Source: Gammaproteobacteria bacterium
GTDB taxonomy: Bacteria > Pseudomonadota > Gammaproteobacteria > SZUA-152
Length of the DNA stretch: 41,746 bases
Direction of reading: 5' to 3'
Assembly (NCBI GenBank): GCA_022627515.1
Contig: JAKEGK010000173.1
Span: forward strand, 1-41,746
Positions 35,649-41,746 of this stretch are shown here, in pieces. Positions within the stretch are counted from its first letter, which is position 1; the number at the start of each line of letters is the position of its first letter. The position numbers were made by a program, and so were the translations under genes. The notes under the pieces were generated by a model. The model was not told the origin of the DNA, searched no databases, and worked only from the letters and a program-made list of their open reading frames with translations.

Positions 35649-35867
35649 ATGACAGTGCAGCGCAAACATGAAATGGGTGCCGGTAGCCGTTGCGTTTGTC
35701 CGAAGTGCGGGGTGTCGATTGCGCATCGTGATGGCGTGCCCTGCCAGGAGGAGCGCTGTCCCGCGTGCGGCGCGAAACTGCTGCGCGAGGGCTCTGAGCA
35801 TCATAGGCTGTTTCTGGAAAAACAGACGAGGAAACGGCAGCAACGTCCGGACACATCTGAAAAATGA
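35649..35867 (+). CDS. Small zinc-ribbon/rubredoxin-like protein
   Basis: A 72-residue protein with CVCPKCG near residue 15 and, about 20 residues on, PCQEERCPACGAKLLRE, giving two C-x-x-C knuckles plus extra cysteines. The arrangement resembles a small metal-binding ribbon; Zn or Fe cannot be distinguished. The tail (EKQTRKRQQ) is strongly basic. It precedes an aminotransferase stub by 45 bases and lies near feoA, which hints at metal handling, by inference only. Confidence 0.62.
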   Translation: MTVQRKHEMGAGSRCVCPKCGVSIAHRDGVPCQEERCPACGAKLLREGSEHHRLFLEKQTRKRQQRPDTSEK

Positions 35868-35912
35868 ATGTTCCTGTCAGGTTCACTGAAACATGATGGA
35901 AGGGAATACCGT

Positions 35913-36320
35913 ATGACATCGATGCTGGAAAAAGGCGGCGGAACCTTCGAAGGCATCAAGCTATTACTATGCGAAAATCCTTTGCCCCCAATCGAGGAAG
36001 CGATTGCCGCCGCGCAGGCCGAAGTACCGCACAGCAACTATTACACCGAGCCTTACTCCGAACCGCTGCGCCGCTTCATTGCCGGCAGTCTCGGTGTTCC
36101 GCTGCGACTCGTGCACATCAACGCCGGCTCGGAGTTGATCCTGCGGCAGCTATTCGATCGTCTCGGCCAGCAAGTGCACCTGCTCACCCCCACCTATCCG
36201 CTGTTTCCGGAGATCGCCCGGCGCTATACCGAGACGCGGCTGCTGCCGGAAAACGATTTCGCCTTTGAACTGAGGCCCGTCAGCAGGTTGAAGACAGTCG
36301 ACTTGCCCACATTGGGCTGA
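35913..36320 (+). pseudogene. Aminotransferase N-terminal stub, copy 2, cut at feoB
   Basis: About 120 residues of a PLP-dependent (HisC-like, class I/II) aminotransferase, from MTSMLEKGGG through NYYTEPYSEPLRRFIAGSLGV-type substrate region, HINAGSELILRQLFD and LLTPTYPLFPEIARRY. Homology ends at about 36272, where the sequence becomes the antisense of feoB; the frame then runs 15 more codons to a stop. The PLP lysine and C-terminal two-thirds are lost. GGAAGGGA precedes the ATG by about seven bases. Confidence 0.82.
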
Positions 36321-36409
36321 CCGGCAAGACCTACCACGAGGCTTCTCCCGGATTGCGTGGAATCCTGTGCGGAATCCGGAGAAAGTGCCGGCGGGTTATT
36401 CAGCGGCAT
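36272..36409 (-). pseudogene. feoB: feoB 5' stub, truncated after the G1 motif
   Basis: The N-terminal 46 residues of the ferrous-iron transporter FeoB: a 20-residue lead, then VVGLAGQPNVGKSTVFNLLTGL with the G1 (P-loop) motif. Homology stops abruptly at 36272 and the remaining ~700 residues, including the G-domain rest and all membrane spans, are gone. The frame runs on in junk to 36224. The start overlaps the last 14 bases of feoA, as in normal feoAB operons. It cannot transport iron. Confidence 0.9.
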
Positions 36410-36662
36410 CCGGCTGTCCTTGTTCCGACTCCCTAACCACGATCTTCGACGCTTCGCCGCGGCCTAACGCTATTCGCGTATCCCGCACCCGCATCAGCAA
36501 GGGACCGCGCGCGGGGTTCTGCAACATTTCGATTTCGCAGCCGACTGAAATGCCCATACCGGCCAGGCGGCTCGCAAATCCCCTGCCGCCTTGCAATTCG
36601 CTTACGATCGCCCGTGCGCCCGGGGCGAGTTGGTCGAGATAGGCCTTCTGCTGCTTTAACAT
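36396..36662 (-). CDS. feoA: FeoA, SH3-like partner of the ferrous iron transporter
   Basis: An 88-residue complete FeoA: GGRGFASRLAGMGISVGCEIEMLQN and the RVRDTRIALGRGEASKIVV strands give the SH3-like fold that binds FeoB. Its partner is reduced to a stub, so FeoA here is stranded unless another feoB exists elsewhere. No Fur-type operator was seen upstream. It is close to the right boundary of the island. Confidence 0.92.
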   Translation of the reverse strand: MLKQQKAYLDQLAPGARAIVSELQGGRGFASRLAGMGISVGCEIEMLQNPARGPLLMRVRDTRIALGRGEASKIVVRESEQGQPDAAE

Positions 36663-36848
36663 AGTCTATGTATCCGATTTCCGGGCTTTTCAGGTGATCA
36701 GTTCCATTGTCTATATATTCACCGGGATGATAACCAACGCCGCGACAAATTTTTCGCCAATTGGCCCAGCGAGTACAAATGAGAAACTGTCACCGCACCT
36801 GACGGTCACCAGTGATCTGGGTGAAATATTTATATGTAATTATGGTAA

Positions 36849-36871
36849 TTCAAGTCCTCTTCTCGGCACCA
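36849..36871. repeat. attR-like copy of the tRNA-Leu 3' end
   Basis: TTCAAGTCCTCT-t-CTCGGCACCA, identical to tRNA-Leu bases 30020-30042 except one position. It is not part of a tRNA: the upstream sequence is unrelated. It marks the probable right end of the island. Confidence 0.8.
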
Positions 36872-37453
36872 TCTTATGTATTTATAGTCCGATCACTCTG
36901 TTCCAACCTCTTCCAATTTTGTCCAGCCATCCCAGTCGACTATAAATAAAATATCAACATCCCAAAAATTTTTACGGCCACATTGTGCAGTGTGTTTAAA
37001 AAGCGCCGTTCCTGCCTGTTTAATATACCGGTGACAAGACCTCCAATGTTTTCACACCTGGCGATGACCATTCTCCTAGACTATGCAACGGCGGGTTGAG
37101 CGTTTCAGAAGCAAATGAACTGCTGGCCCAGTCCCGCAAACAATCCACGCGATTCTCCCGTCATGACAGGTATACCAGATGCTGGTATCTTACCCCACGC
37201 TACCTGATTGAAATTGTGATGTTGCAGGGAAGCCCCGGTTATTTTTCAATATCTCTTTTATGAATTTGATAAATTCTTATTGCTGCTGCCGCTACAATTT
37301 TTATGCCCTGCCAATTTTGACATAGTCGAACGGCAGGATAACGGTTGATGCATTATCCAGGTAACGCGCCATGCTCGCGGCGCGTTGCCTAGTGGCATAG
37401 TCTGAAACAGAAATATTGTGCGCACGCCCGACATCATGAACAAGGAATCCAAC
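36872..37453. other. 582-base intergenic region after the island
   Basis: No credible gene. A strong hairpin lies at 37360-37389: GGTAACGCGCC pairs with GGCGCGTTGCC (one wobble) around an eight-base loop, about 65 bases before the PerM start. It lacks a T-tract, so it could be an operator, a leader structure or a terminator for upstream transcripts. Confidence 0.45.
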
Positions 37454-38551
37454 ATGACAACTAATACTGTAATAACGCCACGAGATGAATGGTCTGGCAA
37501 GGTAGCGGAAACCGCCATACGCCTTGGCGTGTTAGCCATCGTAGTGATATGGTGTTTTCAAATTCTGCAGCCATTCATTATCCCGTTTATATGGGGAATC
37601 ATTATCGCGGTTGCGATATACCCGCTCTATCACAGGCTGGCCAACATGCTGGGCGGACGGCGCGGTCTCGCGGCGACTTTTATTACCATCCTGTTTTTAG
37701 TGCTGCTCATGGTGCCCACGATCATGCTGACAAAACTGCTGGTGGACAACGTGGCAACTCTGGCGGGAGAAATCCGCCGCGAACACATCACCATTCCGCC
37801 TCCACCTGACACCGTTAAAGCATGGCCCCTCATCGGTGATTCCGTTGCAAATATATGGAACCTCGCCTCAACGAATTTAGCCGAGGCCCTGAAACTGGTG
37901 CGACCGCAAATAAAAGCCATTGGCGCCTGGCTGGTCAACGTTGCGGCCAGCGCGGGCATCGGCATGATCATGTTTGTGTTTGCATTTGTCATCGCGGGCA
38001 TATTGCTTGCCCATTCCGCCGCCGGTAACCGGGTCGCGCGCGGCATATCCATGCGTCTGGCGCGCGAACGCGGTGATGACTTTGCCATTTTGGCCGAGGC
38101 CACCATTCGCAGCGTGGCGCGCGGCGTATTAGGCGTCGCCGTTATCCAGGCCCTGCTTGCCGGCCTGGGCTTTATGGTGGCCGGTGTTCCCGGCGCGGGC
38201 ATCTGGGCCTTGCTCTGCCTGATCTCCGCAACGGTGCAACTTGGCGTGGGCCCTATCGTGATTCCGGCAGTCGTATATGTGTTTGCCACCGGCGATACAC
38301 TCACCGCGGTAATATTCCTGATCTGGAATGCGCTGATTATGGTAATTGATAATGTTTTAAAACCCCTGCTCCTGGGCCGCGGCGTTGACGTGCCCATGAT
38401 GGTGATTTTTTTGGGCGCCATCGGCGGCATGCTGCTGTCCGGCATTGTCGGGCTATTCGTCGGCGCCATTGTACTGGCGCTGGGATACAAGCTGTTTCAG
38501 GCATGGCTTGATATGGAATCCGCGGCGCCTCCGCTTTCCAGTGATGAATAA
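37454..38551 (+). CDS. PerM/AI-2E-family transporter
   Basis: A 365-residue inner-membrane protein of the AI-2E exporter (PerM, UPF0118) family. Start 37454 has AAGGAA six bases upstream; ATG 37436 is an alternative. Hydrophobic segments cluster at the N-terminus (~30-80) and in the C-terminal half, with the family-typical LKPLLLGRGVDVPMMVIFLGAIGGMLLSGIVGLFVGAI near the end. Members export autoinducer-2 or act as Na+/H+ antiporters, but substrates are mostly unproven. It is convergent with arcC. Confidence 0.92.
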   Translation: MTTNTVITPRDEWSGKVAETAIRLGVLAIVVIWCFQILQPFIIPFIWGIIIAVAIYPLYHRLANMLGGRRGLAATFITILFLVLLMVPTIMLTKLLVDNVATLAGEIRREHITIPPPPDTVKAWPLIGDSVANIWNLASTNLAEALKLVRPQIKAIGAWLVNVAASAGIGMIMFVFAFVIAGILLAHSAAGNRVARGISMRLARERGDDFAILAEATIRSVARGVLGVAVIQALLAGLGFMVAGVPGAGIWALLCLISATVQLGVGPIVIPAVVYVFATGDTLTAVIFLIWNALIMVIDNVLKPLLLGRGVDVPMMVIFLGAIGGMLLSGIVGLFVGAIVLALGYKLFQAWLDMESAAPPLSSDE

Positions 38552-38617
38552 AAGCTCCCCACGCGCGGCGCATGCGCAAGGTGCGTAATCGCTGGCGTCA
38601 CGGAGTTGGGCGGCGTT

Positions 38618-39553
38618 TCAAGTCCCGTAGACTGTGTTGCCCCTGGGCGCCACGGTGGTGCCCGCTTCTCCCGCTATGATCCGGCGCAGGTCTTTTAAGG
38701 CTCCGATCGCCGCCACTTTTCCCGTCTCCGCGGCGAAGCGGCAAGCCGCCTCGACTTTGGGTCCCATCGAACCGGCCGCGAACGTGATCCCGGCTAGCGC
38801 CGCTGGTGAGGTGCGCCGGATGGGCTTCTGCGCGGGCTTGCCCCAGTCCATGTACACCGCATCGACGTCGGTCAGCATGACAAAGAGATCGGCGCCGAGT
38901 TCGCGCGCCAGCAGTCCGGAACACAGATCCTTGTCAATAACCGCCTCCACACCAATGAGCTTGCGATGAGATCCGGGCTCGTACATGGTGGGAATGCCGC
39001 CGCCGCCCGCGCAGATCACGATGACGCCCCGGTCGAGCAACCACTTGATAGGCCGGATTTCGAAGATGCGTTTCGGTAACGGTGATGGCACGACCCGGCG
39101 CCATTTGACGCCGTCCTGCTTGAACATCCAGCCCTTTTCCACCGCAAGCCGGTCCGCATCCGCTTTCCCGTAGACCGGACCGACAAACTTGGTTGGATTC
39201 TTGAAACCCGGATCGCCGGCGTCCACCTCAACCATGGTGAGCAGGGTGGCGAACGCCGCCTCGAATGGCAGCAGATTGCCGAGCTCCTGTTCGATCATAT
39301 AACCGATCATGCCCTCGGTCTCTGCGCCCAGCACATCGAGCGGGTACGCCTCGTCGGGTTTATACGCGGCGCCTTGCAGCGCCAGCAGCCCGACTTGCGG
39401 ACCGTTGCCATGACTAATGACCAGTTGATGTTCGCTGGCAATGGGTGCGAGCGCTTCAGCGGCAATCCGGACATTGGCGCGCTGCACCTCCGAGGTCATT
39501 GGTTCACCCCGCTTCAACAGGGCATTGCCTCCAAGGGCGACGACGATACGCAC
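38618..39553 (-). CDS. arcC: Carbamate kinase
   Basis: A 311-residue enzyme converting carbamoyl phosphate and ADP to ATP, CO2 and ammonia. It opens (V)[16 protein letters not shown], with the GTG at 39553 chosen from family N-termini and a GGGTGA site eight bases upstream; an in-frame GTG at 39565 is an alternative. [21 protein letters not shown] and the [17 protein letters not shown] segment are typical of the amino-acid-kinase fold. It begins just beyond the argF/arcB stop, so the two form an operon for substrate-level ATP synthesis. Confidence 0.95.
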   Translation of the reverse strand: MRIVVALGGNALLKRGEPMTSEVQRANVRIAAEALAPIASEHQLVISHGNGPQVGLLALQGAAYKPDEAYPLDVLGAETEGMIGYMIEQELGNLLPFEAAFATLLTMVEVDAGDPGFKNPTKFVGPVYGKADADRLAVEKGWMFKQDGVKWRRVVPSPLPKRIFEIRPIKWLLDRGVIVICAGGGGIPTMYEPGSHRKLIGVEAVIDKDLCSGLLARELGADLFVMLTDVDAVYMDWGKPAQKPIRRTSPAALAGITFAAGSMGPKVEAACRFAAETGKVAAIGALKDLRRIIAGEAGTTVAPRGNTVYGT

Positions 39554-39557
39554 GGCG

Positions 39558-40562
39558 TTAATCACCCAATGTCGCCACGAGCAAGGCCTTGATCGTGTGC
39601 ATGCGGTTTTCAGCCTGTTCGAAGGCGATGTTCGCCTCGGATTCGAACACGTCATTGGTGACCTCCACCCCGTTGATCATGCCACAGGTTTCGGCGATCT
39701 GTTTACCAAGCGTCGTTTCCGTGTCGTGGAACGCGGGCAGGCAATGCATGAAGCGGACGTGCGGATTGCCACTCGCCTTCATGAGTCCGGTATTGACCTG
39801 ATACGGGGTGAGCAGACTGATGCGCTGCTTCCACAGTTCTTCCGGCTCACCCATCGACACCCAGACATCGGTGTGAATGAAATCCACGTCCTTCACCGCC
39901 GCCTTGATATCATCGGTGATGGTGAGTTTGGCGCCGTATCTGGCTTCGAGATCGCGCGCGATCTTCTGATGTTCAGCGGATGGCCAGAGCGGTTTCGGTC
40001 CGCAGATCCGCACGTCCATGCCCATGAGACAGCCCGCGATCATCAGCGAGTGTCCCATGTTCGAACGCGTGTCGCCTACGAAGGCATACCTGATTTCGGA
40101 AAGCGGCTTATCGCTGTGCTCGCGCATGGTCATGACGTCGGCCAGCATCTGCGTCGGGTGATATTCGTCGGTGAGTCCGTTGTAGACTGGTACACCCGCA
40201 TATTTAGCGAGTTGTTCCACGCCGGCCTGTGAAGCGCCGCGGTATTCGATGGCGTCGAACATACGCCCAAGCACGCGCGCGGTGTCCTTGAACGATTCCT
40301 TGTGGCCGATCTGCGATCCTGCCGGGTCAAGATAGGTGACATTGGCGCCCTGGTCGTAGCAGGCGACCTCGAAGGCGCAGCGGGTGCGCGTGGAAGTCTT
40401 CTCGAAAATCAGGCAGATCTCCCTACCTTCCAGGTGCTTCTGTTCGGTGCGCGCGTATTTGGCGCGTTTGAGATCGCGGGCCAGGTCGAGCAGGTAACGG
40501 AATTCCCGCTGCGTGTAGTCCTGAACAGTGAGCAGCGAACGGTTGCGAAGATTGAGGCTCAT
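39558..40562 (-). CDS. arcB: Ornithine carbamoyltransferase, catabolic (ArcB) type
   Basis: A 334-residue enzyme that phosphorolyses citrulline to ornithine and carbamoyl phosphate, or runs the reverse in arginine synthesis. Carbamoyl-phosphate site S-T-R-T-R ([18 protein letters not shown]), [12 protein letters not shown], the ornithine loop DVWVSMGE and HCLPAFHD are all present. Length and the pairing with carbamate kinase favour the catabolic form, but arcA (arginine deiminase) and arcD are not in the window. A solo MITE arm lies just upstream of its start. Confidence 0.94.
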   Translation of the reverse strand: MSLNLRNRSLLTVQDYTQREFRYLLDLARDLKRAKYARTEQKHLEGREICLIFEKTSTRTRCAFEVACYDQGANVTYLDPAGSQIGHKESFKDTARVLGRMFDAIEYRGASQAGVEQLAKYAGVPVYNGLTDEYHPTQMLADVMTMREHSDKPLSEIRYAFVGDTRSNMGHSLMIAGCLMGMDVRICGPKPLWPSAEHQKIARDLEARYGAKLTITDDIKAAVKDVDFIHTDVWVSMGEPEELWKQRISLLTPYQVNTGLMKASGNPHVRFMHCLPAFHDTETTLGKQIAETCGMINGVEVTNDVFESEANIAFEQAENRMHTIKALLVATLGD

Positions 40563-40607
40563 GGCATTGCTCTCCTATAAGGTGTTCACTGAGATAATGT
40601 CTGATGC

Positions 40608-40668
40608 GAATGGCGCTTACTTAATCCGTCCGACATACAAACATCCTCAAAACCGGGTACTGAATCCG
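40608..40668. mobile_element. Solo end of the MITE family
   Basis: GAATGGCGCTTACTTAATCCGTCCG and about 30 more bases match the left end of the element at 6312 over roughly 55 bases with about nine differences. No right end or target duplication is found, so it is a remnant. It lies between the arcB start and the ABC-2 permease stop and ends about eight bases short of that stop. Confidence 0.75.
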
Positions 40669-40675
40669 GTGTGTT

Positions 40676-41746
40676 TCAATCCAGCCGTTTGTGAAAACGC
40701 AGGATCGCGATGGTCAGCGTAACGGCCATGAACACGCCTAACGCGGCGAATTCAGCGCCCATGCCGGACACACCTGCGCCGCGCAACATTACGCCGCGTA
40801 TCAGTCGCACAAAATGCGTCAGCGGCAAAATTTCGGCGAGATATTGCGCCGGACGCGGCATGCCGTCGAAGGGAAACATGAAGCCGGAGAGCAAAATCGA
40901 GGGCAAAAAGAAAAAGAAAGTCATCTGCATGGCCTGAAACTGGGTGGCGGCCAGGGTGGAGATGACCAGCCCCAGGGTGAGATTGGCCGCGATAAACACC
41001 GAAGCCACCAGATACACGTCCAGCAAACTGCCCTGCACCGGCACCTTGAACAGCAACATGCCAAGCAGCAGGATCAAGGTCACTTGCAGCAGGCCGATGA
41101 TGACGTAGGGTATGATCTTGCCGATCATGAGTTCCGCCGTTCTGACCGGGGTGTTGATTAACAATTCCAGATTGCCGCGCTCGCGTTCGCGCACGATGGC
41201 TACCGCCGTGAATAACACCATGGTCATGGTCAGGATCACGCCGATGAGAGCCGGCACGATATACACCGCCGAACGCCGTTCCGGATTATAGAAATTACGC
41301 ACTTCATACACCTGGCCGCGTTTGACCTCCCTGGGTTCGGTATCGTAACGAATATCCAGCGCGGTCAGGCTGCGGGCCGTTGCCAATATAATACCATCCG
41401 AACCATCGACCAGCAGTTGCGCTGCGGCGCGGCCGGACTGCTGGATACGGCGGCCAAAATCCGGCGGAATATAAATGCCCACCGCGATAGTTCCGCTGCT
41501 GAGCAGTGCCTCCAGTTCCCGCGCATTGGCTGCGCGCGCGACAATGTCCACCACTTGCGAAGCCTGAGTGTCGGCAACGAGCTGGCGCGACAATGACGTG
41601 TTGGCTTCATCAGCGACGGCCGCGCGCAAATGGCGCACATCGGTGTTGATGGCGTAACCGAACAACACGATCTGGATGAACGGAATGCCGACGATCATGC
41701 CGAAGGTCAGGCGGTCGCGGCGCAGTTGCCAGACTTCCTTGCGCAC
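40676..41746 (-). CDS. ABC-2 type transporter permease (N-terminus beyond window)
   Basis: At least 356 residues of an exporter permease in the YhiH/YbhR (ABC-2) class: a first transmembrane segment near the window edge (GMIVGIPFIQIVLFGYAINT), a large periplasmic loop (~40-180), then five hydrophobic segments with ERERGNLELLINTPVRTAELMIGKIIPY and the FLPSILLSGFMFPFDGMP loop. The frame is open at base 41746, so the true start and the ATPase and membrane-fusion partners are probably just outside. Likely exports drugs or metabolites, by family. It precedes the arc genes on the same strand. Confidence 0.92.
   Translation of the reverse strand: MRKEVWQLRRDRLTFGMIVGIPFIQIVLFGYAINTDVRHLRAAVADEANTSLSRQLVADTQASQVVDIVARAANARELEALLSSGTIAVGIYIPPDFGRRIQQSGRAAAQLLVDGSDGIILATARSLTALDIRYDTEPREVKRGQVYEVRNFYNPERRSAVYIVPALIGVILTMTMVLFTAVAIVRERERGNLELLINTPVRTAELMIGKIIPYVIIGLLQVTLILLLGMLLFKVPVQGSLLDVYLVASVFIAANLTLGLVISTLAATQFQAMQMTFFFFLPSILLSGFMFPFDGMPRPAQYLAEILPLTHFVRLIRGVMLRGAGVSGMGAEFAALGVFMAVTLTIAILRFHKRLD

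Larger units (their letters stand above)
30043..36871. mobile_element. Degraded 6.8-kb genomic island at tRNA-Leu
   Basis: The region between the tRNA and its 3'-end copy holds fragments and isolated accessory genes. These are a permease remnant, an MBL-fold gene with an internal stop, a di-heme peroxidase, a membrane protein with a histidine kinase, a zinc-ribbon protein, two aminotransferase stubs, feoA and a feoB stub. No integrase or excisionase gene is recognisable, so the element is immobile by itself. The flanking genes (rnr-side and PerM-side) are ordinary chromosomal genes. The boundary on the right is inferred from the direct repeat. Confidence 0.72.

Noticed and set aside
36694-36945. 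83-codon frame across the right island boundary
   Set aside because: It runs through the tRNA-end repeat, has no ribosome site and no protein-like features.
37630-38490. 286-codon open frame on the - strand
   Set aside because: Antisense to the PerM gene; composition rich in Ser, Pro, Met and Thr is the mirror of a membrane-protein frame.
39441-40232. 263-codon open frame on the + strand
   Set aside because: Antisense to arcB and the arcC start; no recognisable domain or ribosome site.

Overview
The window reads as a chromosomal segment of a gammaproteobacterium of moderate G+C. The main reasons are a ribosomal-protein/replication block ordered rnr-rlmB-rpsF-rpsR-rplI-dnaB-alr-radA and a short PilZ protein closely resembling Pseudomonas PA4608 (MapZ). 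No rRNA, CRISPR array or intact transposase was seen. One tRNA (Leu, anticodon CAG) is present. The species cannot be named from the sequence alone.

Layout. 1-3.3 kb (+): 3' part of dapE, a YheT-type hydrolase, a GDSL lipoprotein esterase and the PilZ protein. 3.3-7.9 kb (-): a FetB-like permease, a DUF4440 protein, a translationally coupled thioredoxin-like/beta-propeller pair, an outer-membrane protein and a methionine-rich periplasmic protein. A 312-bp MITE with an 11-bp target duplication lies between the thioredoxin gene and the outer-membrane gene. 8.0-18 kb (mostly -): a two-subunit molybdenum hydroxylase, a frameshifted persulfide dioxygenase, dodecin, a PrxQ/Bcp peroxiredoxin, a small zinc-ribbon protein, small membrane proteins, a CnoX-like chaperedoxin, a YbaK-like deacylase and a PAS histidine kinase. 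18.4-29.7 kb (-): a tandem universal stress protein followed by the housekeeping block.

30.0-36.9 kb is a degraded island at tRNA-Leu. A 23-bp copy of the tRNA 3' end (one mismatch) lies 6.8 kb downstream. Between the two copies are a permease remnant, a metallo-beta-lactamase-fold gene with an internal stop, a di-heme MauG/CcpA-type peroxidase, a membrane protein with a histidine kinase, a zinc-ribbon protein, two aminotransferase N-terminal stubs, feoA and a truncated feoB. No integrase remains. 37.4-41.7 kb holds a PerM/AI-2E transporter, then (-) an ABC-2 permease, ornithine carbamoyltransferase and carbamate kinase.

The accessory genes lean toward redox stress and low-oxygen physiology: peroxiredoxin, persulfide dioxygenase, chaperedoxin, Usp, and carbamoyl-phosphate-to-ATP conversion. 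FNR/Dnr-like sites precede usp, the Mo-hydroxylase operon, the Met-rich gene and perhaps dodecin. At usp the spacing to a good -10 box is the classic -41.5.

The most unusual structure is the MITE. Its core folds into four successive hairpins whose loops all contain GGA, the layout of CsrA/RsmA-sequestering RNAs. A second, solo end of the same element lies upstream of the ornithine carbamoyltransferase gene.
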